Of a DNA stretch of 62,561 nt, positions 34,921 through 44,029 are shown piece by piece. The notes beneath the pieces were generated by a model. That model was given only the letters and a program-made list of their open reading frames with translations. It did no database searches and was not told where the DNA came from. This DNA comes from Cyanobacteria bacterium SIG27 (GTDB lineage: Bacteria; Cyanobacteriota; Vampirovibrionia; Gastranaerophilales; Gastranaerophilaceae), in the NCBI GenBank assembly GCA_015152565.1, contig SUTT01000007.1, positions 1 through 62,561 of the forward strand, in the 5' to 3' direction. Position 1 is the stretch's first letter. Every line of letters starts with the position of its first letter. A program made the translations under genes and the position numbers.

Positions 34921-35964
34921 TTAGCTATTCCAGATTTTTTTAGCTTCAAAATATTCACTTAAATCAAAATCCAATTCAGACAAATATCTTTCTAGTCCAT
35001 TTTTGGTTTTGGCGCTTATTAAATGAATTTTTTCATTTTGCCTTATAGTAAGCATATATTCATCAACTTGTTTAAAATCAAATTTTTGAAAAACATCGCC
35101 AATAATAGTGCTTTCAAAGATTTTTAACCAATCAAAATTTGATGATAAATAAAAATCAACGTCAATATCATCAAAAAAGCTATTGTAGCCAATTAAATAT
35201 GCTTTATTATCAGAAGTCAAAACAATATCAAAACCCAAAATTCCAATATATTCTTCATCCTGAGAAGATAGCGCATTAATAGTTGGCATAATTATTTCAT
35301 TAAATATTTTTTCTTTTAATTCTTCTGTTATAAAATCAGGTTCAAATAAAGCGACATTATTTTGATATTTTGCACTTGTTCCGATGATTTTAGCGTTGTA
35401 TCCATCTGACAACACCCAAAGACTGATGTTTTTACCCTCGATATAATCTTCCATAACAATTCTTTTGTTGTCATTTGAAAAAAGCTTAAATGCTGTTTTT
35501 TGAACTTGATTTTGCGTTTCACAAAACTGTGGGCATTCTTGATAAGAATTATAATCGGGTTTTAGAGCTTGCGCTATTTGCACAGTTTTAAAGTAATCAA
35601 TTGCCGCTTGCGGTTTTTCAATTATTTGAAATTTTGGGGTTAGAATTTTATTCTTATACATAAATTTTTTAGCATAAGATTTAGAAGAGCAAATCGCAAT
35701 AGCATCAATTGAGGGAGAAAAAGCAGTAATACCAATTGAACTTAGAGTTTCTTGAATACCTTCATTAATTAAATCTTTATCAATAATCAAAACAAAATTG
35801 ATATCATTTGCTTGGCAAAATTCAACAATATCTTGTGCATTTTCAAAATTGATATAATTAGCAAGACTCGGAATTGTAGTAAAAACAATATTTTCCTTAT
35901 CTTTCCTAAAAAAACTGTAAAATTTCTTTGCGCTATAATCGCTACCTAATATTAAAATTCTCAT
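34921..35964 (-). CDS. Divergent ATP-grasp protein related to PurD (GARS)
   Basis: This 347-residue protein begins like glycinamide ribonucleotide synthetase: MRILILGSDYSAKKFYSF, then FVLIIDKDLINEGIQETL, SKSYAKKFMYKNKI and the ATP-grasp part with IVMEDYIEGKNISLWVLSDG and YIGILGFDIVLTSDNKAYLIGYN. It is shorter than PurD (about 420) and many PurD motifs are changed, including EVNARFGDPE, which here reads LIGYNSFFDD. It may be a paralog with another ligase activity or an inactive form. It lies directly upstream of yidD on the same strand. Confidence 0.72.
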   Translation of the reverse strand: MRILILGSDYSAKKFYSFFRKDKENIVFTTIPSLANYINFENAQDIVEFCQANDINFVLIIDKDLINEGIQETLSSIGITAFSPSIDAIAICSSKSYAKKFMYKNKILTPKFQIIEKPQAAIDYFKTVQIAQALKPDYNSYQECPQFCETQNQVQKTAFKLFSNDNKRIVMEDYIEGKNISLWVLSDGYNAKIIGTSAKYQNNVALFEPDFITEELKEKIFNEIIMPTINALSSQDEEYIGILGFDIVLTSDNKAYLIGYNSFFDDIDVDFYLSSNFDWLKIFESTIIGDVFQKFDFKQVDEYMLTIRQNEKIHLISAKTKNGLERYLSELDFDLSEYFEAKKIWNS

Positions 35965-36049
35965 AAAAACATTATATCATAGTTTTAGTTTATGAAATTT
36001 TAAATAAAAATGTTATAATTAATTAAAAGTTTTAATTAAGGAGCAAATT

Positions 36050-36751
36050 TTGGAAGAAAATCTAAGAAAAAAACTTGAACAAGTGCAAGAAGCACAAGAC
36101 GATTTTAAAGATTTTGATGAAACCGACACTCCTTTATCGCAAGATGATATTGAATTAGCTGAGGTAAATTTACAAGAACAAATGAAAAAGCTGGCTCAGG
36201 ATGATGAAGCCAGTATGTTTCATGAACAAAATATTAACGAACAAGAAACGCAAAACGAAACTGAACCAGAAAAAAATTCAAACGAAAACATTTCTCAAGC
36301 AAATAAAGAAGAAAAACCGCAAGAAGAAAAAACGGTTCAATCTCCTTGGGATGAATATACTCAAGAAGAAGACAGCGCAGTTAAAAAATATATTTTCTAT
36401 GTTTCAAAAGATTTTGTCCCAATCATAGATAAACTTTCAACCGATGAAAGAACCGCATACATCAACGATGCTATTCAAAAGAAAATTGATATTGAACATG
36501 AAAATCATAAAAAAAATGCTAAAAGAAAAGTTCTTATTCATATAGCAATTATGATTTTAACTTTCATCATTATGACTCCTTTTGTTTTACTTTTAGCTCA
36601 TAAATCAATTTTAGCTACTTTTGAAAATTATAAATATTCGCAAGAAAGTTTTGAAAAACTATATAAATCTCGTTTTGAAAAAGACAGAGCTTATCTGCGT
36701 TCAATCCAATACAATAAAGAACAAGAACAAAAAAAGAAAAATGGTAATTAA
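36050..36751 (+). CDS. Acidic single-span membrane protein
   Basis: This 233-residue protein starts at TTG, with AAGGAG six bases upstream. The first ~105 residues are acidic and Gln/Asn/Glu-rich, likely disordered. A folded cytoplasmic part follows at about 110-160, with SKDFVPIIDKLSTDERTAYINDAIQKKID, which resembles a small helical domain. One transmembrane helix (about 163-185) precedes a basic charged tail. No family is recognised. It lies directly upstream of birA and may share a transcript with it. Confidence 0.7.
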   Translation: MEENLRKKLEQVQEAQDDFKDFDETDTPLSQDDIELAEVNLQEQMKKLAQDDEASMFHEQNINEQETQNETEPEKNSNENISQANKEEKPQEEKTVQSPWDEYTQEEDSAVKKYIFYVSKDFVPIIDKLSTDERTAYINDAIQKKIDIEHENHKKNAKRKVLIHIAIMILTFIIMTPFVLLLAHKSILATFENYKYSQESFEKLYKSRFEKDRAYLRSIQYNKEQEQKKKNGN

Positions 36752-36799
36752 TTTTAATATTTGTTTGTTTACAAATTATGTTTTTGTTATCATTTTCCT

Positions 36800-37366
36800 A
36801 TGCGCAGTATTAGACATTTTGATGAACTAAACTCAACAAGCGTTTATTCTCATCAACATTTAGAGGAATTAGACAACTTTAGCGTTATTTCGTGTGATTT
36901 GCAAACTTCCGGACACGGACAGTTTGAGCGTGTTTGGTATTCTTCAAACAAAAATGGCGGAAATATCTATATTTCAATTGTTTTAAAACCAAATAATATT
37001 GAACATTTAAACGAATTAACAAGATACGTCGCTTTAATTGGAGCAAAAACTCTAGAAGAATATGGTCTAAATCCTACTTTTAAATTTCCTAACGATATTT
37101 TAATTAATGGCAAAAAAATAGCTGGTTTTTTGGCTGAATCTGAATTTTTGGGAACTACCTGCAAAGGTGTTATTGTTGGTTGTGGAATTAATTTAAATTT
37201 AGATAGCGAAGAACTAAAAAACATCGATATTCCAGCTACTTCAATTTTCAATGAAACCAATAAAACAGTTGATAAACAAGAATTTTTAGATAAATTTTTA
37301 TCTAATTTTGAAAAAGAATATGATGACTTTTTGATTAACGGAATAAAAGGAGAAGTGCTATGTTAA
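36800..37366 (+). CDS. birA: Biotin-[acetyl-CoA carboxylase] ligase
   Basis: This is a biotin protein ligase without the N-terminal DNA-binding domain. The start at 36800 (MRSIRHFDELNSTS) matches the family better than the frame start at 36761, and gives 188 residues. Motifs are DELNSTS, SGHGQFERVWYSS (the biotinyl-AMP loop), FKFPNDILINGKKIAGFLAES and GCGINLN. The gene overlaps oadG by seven bases, and its likely target, the biotin domain of OadA, is encoded two genes later. This is strong context for its role. Confidence 0.9.
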   Translation: MRSIRHFDELNSTSVYSHQHLEELDNFSVISCDLQTSGHGQFERVWYSSNKNGGNIYISIVLKPNNIEHLNELTRYVALIGAKTLEEYGLNPTFKFPNDILINGKKIAGFLAESEFLGTTCKGVIVGCGINLNLDSEELKNIDIPATSIFNETNKTVDKQEFLDKFLSNFEKEYDDFLINGIKGEVLC

Positions 37367-37596
37367 ATCCTGAATTATGGATTCAAGGCGGAACCACAAT
37401 GGCCGTTGGAATGGGAATTGTATTTTCATTCTTAGTTATTATGGTTTTTGCAATGATGATTTTAACTCGAGTTGTTAATTGGCTAAACAAGGTTTGCCCG
37501 GTTGCAACACCTGTTGAAAAACAAGTTAAAAAAGTAACATCAAATGATGATGCTGAAATTGCGGTTGCAATTGCTCTTGCAACTCGTGGTGTATAA
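37360..37596 (+). CDS. oadG: Na+-pumping decarboxylase gamma subunit
   Basis: This 78-residue protein has one hydrophobic N-terminal helix (about 12-38, MAVGMGIVFSFLVIMVFAMMIL) and a charged linker ending AEIAVAIALATRGV, the usual OadG layout. The gamma subunit holds the alpha and beta subunits together. It overlaps birA by seven bases and is followed by oadA after 30 bases. Confidence 0.85.
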   Translation: MLNPELWIQGGTTMAVGMGIVFSFLVIMVFAMMILTRVVNWLNKVCPVATPVEKQVKKVTSNDDAEIAVAIALATRGV

Positions 37597-37626
37597 AGAA
37601 TTACAAAATTATAAGAGGATAAAAAA

Positions 37627-39429
37627 ATGTCAAAAAAATTAATTAAAGTTATGGATACCTCTTTTCGTGATGGTTTCCAATCAGTATATGGAGCAAAAGT
37701 TCTAGTAGATGACTTTATTCCTGCTCTTCAAGCCGCAGTTAATGCTGGCTTAAAACACTTTGAAACAGCAGGTGGCGCTCGTTTTCAAGTTCCAATTTTC
37801 TTTTGCAATGAAAACGCATTTGAAACAATGGATAAAATGAGAGCTGCGGTTCCATCTGACGTTGTTTTCCAATCACTTTCTCGTGGTGTTAACGTTGTTG
37901 GTTTAAATTCTCAACCACGTGACGTTATCGATTTACACGCTAAAATGTTTGCTAAACACGGCGTTAACGTTATTAGAAACTTTGACGCATTAAATGATGT
38001 TAATAACTTGATTGATTCTGCTAATTCAATCAAAGCACACGGTTTAAAACACGAAGTAACAATCACTATGATGGAACTTCCTTATGGTTGTGAAGGAGCA
38101 CATGACGTTGCTTTCTATGAAAAAGTTTTAAGAAATATCTTAGATTCTGGTCTTCCATTTGATTCATTAGCATTCAAAGATGCTTCTGGTACATCAAATC
38201 CAAGAAAAGTATATGAAACAGTTAAAATGGCTCGTGAATTATTGGGCGCTGACGCTCATATCCGCTTCCACTCTCATGAAACAGCAGGAACAGGTTTAGC
38301 TGCATATTTAGCGGCTCTTGATGGTGGTGCTGATGGTATCGACCTTGCTATGAAACCAGTTTCAGGTGGTACTGGTCAACCAGATATCATTTCAATGTGG
38401 CACGCTTTAAAAGGCAGCGAATATGACCTTGGTTTAGATATTAAAAAGATTATGGAAACAGAAGAAATCTTCAAAGAATGCATGAAAGATTATCCTCTTG
38501 ATCCAACATCTCTAGCAGTTAACCCTATTTTAATTCAAGCTCCACTTCCAGGCGGAGCTACTGCTACAACTGTTAACCAACTAAAAGATATGGGTATGAT
38601 GGATAAATTCCCTGATTTAATTGCTTCTATGAAAGAATGCGTTGAACGTGGTGGTTATGCAACATCAGTTACTCCAGTATCTCAATTCTATGCTCAACAA
38701 GCATTCTTAAATGCTACTCAAGGCGCTTGGAAAGTGGCTAACCCAGGTTATGCTAAAATGCTTCTTGGCTACTTCGGCAAAACTCCAATGGAACCAGACG
38801 CTGAGTTAGTAAAATGGGCACAAGAAAAATTAAATCTTGAACCAACGACTGAACATGTTGTTGATATTAACGAAAAAGACCCAGAAAAAGGTCTAGCAGC
38901 TGCAAAAGCTCGCTTAGAAGCAGCAGGACTTCCTGTTACAGATGAAAACCTATTTATCTCAGCAGCTTGTAAAGATGCTAATGTTGATAAAGGTATTGAA
39001 TTTTTACTAGGAAAAGGTGTTGTTTCTGTTAATAAATGCTCAGCTCAAAAAGCTTGTGAACCATGCGCAACATCTGCTGATGGTTACACCGTTACAGTTA
39101 ATGGTAAAAAATATGCTGTTAAATTAGATGGTGCTAAAGCTACAGTTAACGGTAAATCTTATGATGTAGCTGTTAAAGCTGGCGTTGAAGAAACAAGCAG
39201 CGCTCCATCAGGCGACGGCAAAGAAGTGAAAGCTGCTCTACCTGGTAATGTTTTAAGGGTAGAAGTGTCAGCTGGAGATGAAGTAGCTGAGGGTGATGTA
39301 CTTTTAGTTGTTGAAGCTATGAAAATGGAAACAGAAGTTAAATCTCCATTTGCTGGAAAAGTAATTTCTGTTGAAGTAGCTCAAGGCGACACAGTTAAAA
39401 ATGGTCAAACATTAGTGGTTATTGGTTAA
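37627..39429 (+). CDS. oadA: Biotin-dependent decarboxylase alpha subunit (OadA-like)
   Basis: This 600-residue protein joins a carboxyltransferase TIM barrel, a linker and a biotin carrier domain. Metal ligands are Asp10 in DTSFRDGFQS and His215/His217 in RFHSH. Lys184 (AFKDASG) is the likely carboxylated Lys. Biotin is attached at Lys566 in EAMKMETE. Several signatures differ from classic OadA: DTSFRDGFQSVYGAK instead of DTTLRDGHQSL, and HETAGTG. Substrate may be oxaloacetate or another carboxylic acid. With OadG and OadB it transfers CO2 from the substrate to biotin to drive Na+ export. Confidence 0.88.
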   Translation: MSKKLIKVMDTSFRDGFQSVYGAKVLVDDFIPALQAAVNAGLKHFETAGGARFQVPIFFCNENAFETMDKMRAAVPSDVVFQSLSRGVNVVGLNSQPRDVIDLHAKMFAKHGVNVIRNFDALNDVNNLIDSANSIKAHGLKHEVTITMMELPYGCEGAHDVAFYEKVLRNILDSGLPFDSLAFKDASGTSNPRKVYETVKMARELLGADAHIRFHSHETAGTGLAAYLAALDGGADGIDLAMKPVSGGTGQPDIISMWHALKGSEYDLGLDIKKIMETEEIFKECMKDYPLDPTSLAVNPILIQAPLPGGATATTVNQLKDMGMMDKFPDLIASMKECVERGGYATSVTPVSQFYAQQAFLNATQGAWKVANPGYAKMLLGYFGKTPMEPDAELVKWAQEKLNLEPTTEHVVDINEKDPEKGLAAAKARLEAAGLPVTDENLFISAACKDANVDKGIEFLLGKGVVSVNKCSAQKACEPCATSADGYTVTVNGKKYAVKLDGAKATVNGKSYDVAVKAGVEETSSAPSGDGKEVKAALPGNVLRVEVSAGDEVAEGDVLLVVEAMKMETEVKSPFAGKVISVEVAQGDTVKNGQTLVVIG

Positions 39430-39447
39430 TTGAAGGAGAATTAAAAT

Positions 39448-40632
39448 ATGAATATAAGTGAAATTTTCCAACAATTATGGCAAACAACAGGTATTTATAA
39501 CTTTATCAAACCAGTTGAAGAGGGTATGACTTTTGCAAACGGGTTTGAACAAGTATTATACCAATTTGGTTGCCCAATAATGCTTGTGATTTGTTTATTT
39601 TTAATGTGGCTTGGTATCAAAAAACAATACGAACCACTATTGTTAATTCCAATTGCATTTGGTGGGTTCTTATCAAATATTCCAATTTGCGATATCGCAG
39701 GTCCTCACGGTTTCTTAGGGATTATTTATGAAGCTGGTATTCACCAAGGCTTATTCCCGCTAATCATCTTTATGGGTGTAGGCGCTATGACAGACTTTGG
39801 ACCATTGTTAGCTAACCCTAAGACAGCTCTTTTGGGCGGTGCTGCTCAATTTGGTATTTTTGGTGCATTACTGTTAGCTCTTTGCTGCTTTGGTTTCACG
39901 CTACCTGAAGCAGGTGCAATTGGTATTATTGGTGGAGCGGATGGTCCTACATCAATCTTCATTACATCAAAATTAGCTCCACACTTATTAGGCGCTATTG
40001 CAGTTGCAGCTTATTCATATATGGCTTTGGTTCCAGTTATTCAACCACCAATTATGAAACTTCTAACAACTAAAAAAGAACGTGAAATTCAAATGAGCCA
40101 ATTAAGAGAAGTTTCTCAAAGAGAAAAAATCGTATTCCCATTGGTTGTTCTTTCTCTTTGCGTTATTTTCTTACCTGACGCTTGCCCTCTTGTTGGCGCT
40201 TTAGCTTTTGGTAACTTATGTAAAGAATGCGGAGTTGTTGAAAGACTATCAAATACTATGCAAAATGCTTTAATTAACATAGTAACAATTTTCTTAGGTC
40301 TTTCAGTTGGTTCAAAACTTTCAGCCGACCAATTTTTAACAGTTCAAACATTGTTCATTTTAGTTCTTGGTATTTTAGCTTTCTCTATGGCTACAGCAGC
40401 AGGTCTGATAATGGCAAAAATAATGAACTTATTCTTAAAAGAAAAAATCAATCCATTAATTGGTTCAGCTGGTGTTTCTGCAGTTCCTATGGCAGCACGT
40501 GTAGCTAATAAAGTTGGATTAGAGGCTAACCCTCAAAACTTCTTGTTAATGCACGCTATGGGTCCAAACGTTGCTGGTGTAATCGGTTCAGCAGTTGCAG
40601 CTGGCGTATTACTTGCAGTTTGCCCACATTAA
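39448..40632 (+). CDS. oadB: Na+-pumping decarboxylase beta subunit
   Basis: This 394-residue integral membrane protein belongs to the OadB/MmdB/GcdB family. It decarboxylates carboxybiotin and exports Na+. Conserved features are the [22 protein letters not shown] segment (with the Asp essential for Na+), [15 protein letters not shown] and [12 protein letters not shown], and [18 protein letters not shown] at the end. Many hydrophobic helices are present. It is the last gene of the birA-oadG-oadA-oadB operon, followed by a terminator. Confidence 0.95.
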   Translation: MNISEIFQQLWQTTGIYNFIKPVEEGMTFANGFEQVLYQFGCPIMLVICLFLMWLGIKKQYEPLLLIPIAFGGFLSNIPICDIAGPHGFLGIIYEAGIHQGLFPLIIFMGVGAMTDFGPLLANPKTALLGGAAQFGIFGALLLALCCFGFTLPEAGAIGIIGGADGPTSIFITSKLAPHLLGAIAVAAYSYMALVPVIQPPIMKLLTTKKEREIQMSQLREVSQREKIVFPLVVLSLCVIFLPDACPLVGALAFGNLCKECGVVERLSNTMQNALINIVTIFLGLSVGSKLSADQFLTVQTLFILVLGILAFSMATAAGLIMAKIMNLFLKEKINPLIGSAGVSAVPMAARVANKVGLEANPQNFLLMHAMGPNVAGVIGSAVAAGVLLAVCPH

Positions 40633-40651
40633 TAATTAAAATTATTAATCT

Positions 40652-40680
40652 TAAAGCCACGGTTAATCCGTGGCTTTTTT
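40652..40680 (+). terminator. Terminator of the birA-oad operon
   Basis: AAAGCCACGG-TTAAT-CCGTGGCTTTTTT follows oadB by about 20 bases and separates the pump operon from def. Confidence 0.9.
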
Positions 40681-40721
40681 GTACTGCTGACCTCAAACAC
40701 TCAAACCATCATCTCATTTGT

Positions 40722-40727
40722 TATAAT
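40722..40727 (+). promoter_or_regulatory. -10 box of the def operon
   Basis: TATAAT lies 26 bases before the def ATG. The expected start would leave a short leader of about 20 bases without a Shine-Dalgarno sequence. No clear -35 box is seen. Confidence 0.5.
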
Positions 40728-40752
40728 TCGCCATCTATGGTAATATTTAATT

Positions 40753-41385
40753 ATGTCTATATTAAAAATTATTGAATACGGAAACCCGATTTTAAGGGAA
40801 AAATCCAAGGAAGTTACAAAGATTTCTAAAAAAATTAAAACATTAATTACAGATATGCTAGATACCATGTATCACGCTAATGGCGTAGGTTTAGCTGCTC
40901 CGCAAGTTGGAGAAAATCTTAGAATTTTTGTAATTGATGTTTCAGACCCATCAGGTCCAATTAACCCGTTAGTTTTTGTTAATCCAAAAATTATCAAAAA
41001 GTCTGGAGCAATTTCAAGCTACGAGGGCTGTTTAAGCTTCCCAAAAGCATATACAACCGTTAGAAGATATGCAAATGTTATGGTTAAAGCGCTTGATATC
41101 AATGGTCGTCCATTCATTAAAGAAGCTAAAGATGGCGAACTTTTAGCTCGAGCAATTCAACATGAATTTGACCATTTAGATGGAAATTTATTTATCGACC
41201 ATTGCAGAAATCGCTTTGTTGCTGATGAAGTTCTTAAAAAATATAACCTATCTCCTGTTGAAGTGGATAGATTAATTGATGAACCAGAGCTTGAAGAAGC
41301 AATTTTACTTTGGGAAAAAGAACATCCAGACGAAGCACAAAAATTAAGAGATGAAATTCAAGAACTAGAAAATAACAAAGAATAA
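40753..41385 (+). CDS. def: Peptide deformylase
   Basis: Def removes the formyl group from new proteins. The three family motifs are present in 210 residues: GVGLAAPQVG, EGCLSFP (metal Cys) and QHEFDHLDG (two metal His and the catalytic Glu). A C-terminal extension after about residue 165 is acidic and helical. It starts a six-gene coupled run and lies two bases before fmt, its usual partner. Confidence 0.96.
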   Translation: MSILKIIEYGNPILREKSKEVTKISKKIKTLITDMLDTMYHANGVGLAAPQVGENLRIFVIDVSDPSGPINPLVFVNPKIIKKSGAISSYEGCLSFPKAYTTVRRYANVMVKALDINGRPFIKEAKDGELLARAIQHEFDHLDGNLFIDHCRNRFVADEVLKKYNLSPVEVDRLIDEPELEEAILLWEKEHPDEAQKLRDEIQELENNKE

Positions 41386-41387
41386 TT

Positions 41388-42326
41388 ATGCCAATTAAAA
41401 TCGTATTTTTAGGAACACCTGATATAACGCTGAAATCTTTTGATTTTTTTATAAAATCTTCTGATTATGAAGTTTTAGCACTTGTTACTCAAAAGGCAAA
41501 AGCTGCAAACAGAGGCAAAAAAATAATCGAAAGAAATATCACAAAAATGGCGATAAATAACAATATCCCTGTTTTTGAGCCTGATAGAATATCAAAAGAG
41601 CCTGAAGTAATTGAAAAATTAAAAGCCTTAAAACCTGATTTTTTCATTACTTTTGCTTTTGGTCAAATTTTATCCCAAGAGGTTATTGATATACCATCAA
41701 TTGCGACAATCAATCTTCATGCAAGTTTATTGCCTGAATATCGTGGAGCAAACCCAATAGCGCAAAGTATTATTGATGGTAAAACAAAAACTGGAATTAC
41801 AACAATGAAAACAGTTTTAGAACTTGATGCTGGTGACATTTGTCTTCAAGATGAGATTGAAATTACTCCCGATATGAATGTAATTGAATTAATGGAAGAA
41901 ATTTCCACTCGTTCTCCAGAATTGTTAAATAAAACCCTAAAAGGTTTATATGATGGTTCACTAAAAAGCATTTGCCAAAATCACGATTGCGCTACATTTT
42001 GTAAAAAAATGAAAAAAGAAGAAAAAGTTATTAATTGGCAAATGCCAGCAGTTGAGCTTCATAATAAAATTCGAGGAATGTACCAGCTAAACACAAACCA
42101 CACAACTTATGATAATAAAATCATTAAAGTTTTAAAAACTTGTGTAGTTAAAGATGTAAATGGTTGTGCTGGCGAAGTGGCAAAAATTGATAAAGATGGA
42201 ATTGTTGTATGTTGCGGATGTGACGCAATTAAATTAATCACCATAAAACCCGAAGGTAAAGGCGAAATGAACGCAAGCGCTTGGGGAAATGGTGCAAGAA
42301 TTCAAAAAGGAGCAAAGTTTAATTAA
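41388..42326 (+). CDS. fmt: Methionyl-tRNA formyltransferase
   Basis: Fmt formylates initiator Met-tRNA. The 312-residue sequence has the N-terminal IVFLGTPDITL, the catalytic INLHASLLPEYRGANPI motif with Asn and His, and TKTGITTMKTVLELDAGDI with the catalytic Asp. The C-terminal domain starts at about 205. The order def-fmt is common. The next gene begins directly after its stop codon. Confidence 0.95.
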   Translation: MPIKIVFLGTPDITLKSFDFFIKSSDYEVLALVTQKAKAANRGKKIIERNITKMAINNNIPVFEPDRISKEPEVIEKLKALKPDFFITFAFGQILSQEVIDIPSIATINLHASLLPEYRGANPIAQSIIDGKTKTGITTMKTVLELDAGDICLQDEIEITPDMNVIELMEEISTRSPELLNKTLKGLYDGSLKSICQNHDCATFCKKMKKEEKVINWQMPAVELHNKIRGMYQLNTNHTTYDNKIIKVLKTCVVKDVNGCAGEVAKIDKDGIVVCCGCDAIKLITIKPEGKGEMNASAWGNGARIQKGAKFN

Positions 42327-42695
42327 ATGATATCTCGTGGAGTTAGAGGAGCAATTACACTAAAAGCTAATACAAAAGAAGAAATTGAACTAGCAACAGT
42401 TGAATTATTAAACGAAATGCTCAATAAAAATGAAATCAAAACAAAAGATATTTCATTTGCGATTTTTACTTTGACATCTGACCTCAATGCTGATTTTCCT
42501 GCAAAATATGCTAGATTAAATTGCGGATTTAATTTAATTCCTATGATGTGCTATCAAGAACTCGACGTTCCAAATAGTCTTAAAATGTGTTTAAGAATAC
42601 TTTTAAATGTTAATACAAATAAAACTCAAGATGAAATAAAACATATTTACCTAAAAGGTGCAACTATCCTTAGAGGAGATTTAAAAAATGAATAA
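42327..42695 (+). CDS. aroH: Chorismate mutase, AroH type
   Basis: This 122-residue protein turns chorismate into prephenate for Phe and Tyr synthesis. The monofunctional AroH signature is clear: RGVRGAITLKANTKEEIELATVELL, then FAIFTLTSDLNADFPAKYARL, the MCYQELDVPNSLKMCLRILL segment and HIYLKGATILRGDL. Active-site Arg and Glu positions are kept. It has no gap to fmt and overlaps the next gene by eight bases. Confidence 0.93.
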   Translation: MISRGVRGAITLKANTKEEIELATVELLNEMLNKNEIKTKDISFAIFTLTSDLNADFPAKYARLNCGFNLIPMMCYQELDVPNSLKMCLRILLNVNTNKTQDEIKHIYLKGATILRGDLKNE

Positions 42696-44028
42696 TAACG
42701 TAGTTAATATTGAACATATTGAATATCCATATTTAGAAAAACCACTTAGCATTTATACACTTGAAAATGGACATAAAATTGTTTTTGCTTATAAAAAAAG
42801 TCCAATGATTAATGTTTCATCTTGGGTTAAAACCGGTTCAATTAATGAAAATAAAGAAAATAACGGCATTTCGCATTTTGTTGAACATTTACTATTTAAA
42901 GGAACTACAAAATATCCTGCCGGTGTTTTTGATAGAAAAATGGAAGAACTAGGCGGAATAATCAACGCTGCAACTTGGAAAGATTACACTTTTTATTATA
43001 TAAATATTCCATCTGAACATTATAAAATAGCGCTTGAAATGCACGCTGATATGATGGTGGATGCTCTTTTTCCAGCCAACGAAATTGGCCCAGAGTTTGA
43101 CCCAAATGGCGAAGCTCCAGAAGAAAAAAGAGAAAGATATGTTGTTATTGAAGAAATAAGAATGGGAGAAGATAACAATTGGAGAAAAGTTTATAAAAAC
43201 TTAAATTCTTCAATGTATGAATCACATCCATATAAACGTGAAGTTATTGGAACAAAAGAAATCATCGCAAACATTCCACAATCAGAAATTACTAGATACT
43301 ATAAAACTTTCTATACCCCAGAAAATATTACAACAATTGTTGTTGGAGAATTTGAGCAAGAAGCAATGTTGAAGCTTGTTCAAGAAAATTTTAAATTTAA
43401 AGATAACAACGATATTAAAAAATGCGAAAAAGATAATGCTGAACCTGAATATGAAATTAAAAATCCAACAACCGTTGTTGATTATTCTGAAGTAAATACA
43501 GGTTATCTAATGATGGGAGCATTATGTGATAGTGCTAAAAACCTCAAAGAAACAATTGCACTTGATTTAATTTCAACTATTTTAGGAGATGGAAAATCAT
43601 CAAGACTATATGTTGATTTAATTGAAAAACCTCAAAACCCACACTATTATCAGCTTGAAAGCTGCCATTACCAATTCAAAGATGGGGATAATTTCCTAAT
43701 TGAAGCTAATTTTGACGCCGATAAAAAAGATATTGTGATTGATGAAATTAAAGCTCAACTTGAAAAACTTTCCACTATAACAGAAACAGAGCTAAATAAA
43801 GCTAAAAAAAGAGCAAAAGTTAATTTTGCGCAAGAATCAGAAATGGTGTCAGATATAGCAGACGCTATTGGTTATTGGATGACAGTAGTTGAAGATATCG
43901 CAATGGCAAATGAATATTTAACTGTGTTAAATGAAATTGATTGTAAATATTTGCAAGATATAGCTAAGAAATATTTAAACCCAGAAAAACTTTCAATAAG
44001 CTTATTGCTTCCAAAAGGAGAAAACTAA
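42688..44028 (+). CDS. M16 family zinc metallopeptidase, catalytic subunit
   Basis: This 446-residue protein is an insulinase-type (pitrilysin/PqqL-like) peptidase. The inverted zinc motif HxxEH is present as HFVEHLLFKGTTKYP, and the distal Glu lies in VVIEEIRMGED. The second half has the non-catalytic M16 fold. No signal peptide is seen, so it is probably cytoplasmic. It is paired with the next gene, an M16 protein without the motif, and the two probably form a heterodimer. Confidence 0.92.
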   Translation: MNNNVVNIEHIEYPYLEKPLSIYTLENGHKIVFAYKKSPMINVSSWVKTGSINENKENNGISHFVEHLLFKGTTKYPAGVFDRKMEELGGIINAATWKDYTFYYINIPSEHYKIALEMHADMMVDALFPANEIGPEFDPNGEAPEEKRERYVVIEEIRMGEDNNWRKVYKNLNSSMYESHPYKREVIGTKEIIANIPQSEITRYYKTFYTPENITTIVVGEFEQEAMLKLVQENFKFKDNNDIKKCEKDNAEPEYEIKNPTTVVDYSEVNTGYLMMGALCDSAKNLKETIALDLISTILGDGKSSRLYVDLIEKPQNPHYYQLESCHYQFKDGDNFLIEANFDADKKDIVIDEIKAQLEKLSTITETELNKAKKRAKVNFAQESEMVSDIADAIGYWMTVVEDIAMANEYLTVLNEIDCKYLQDIAKKYLNPEKLSISLLLPKGEN

Positions 44029-44029
44029 A

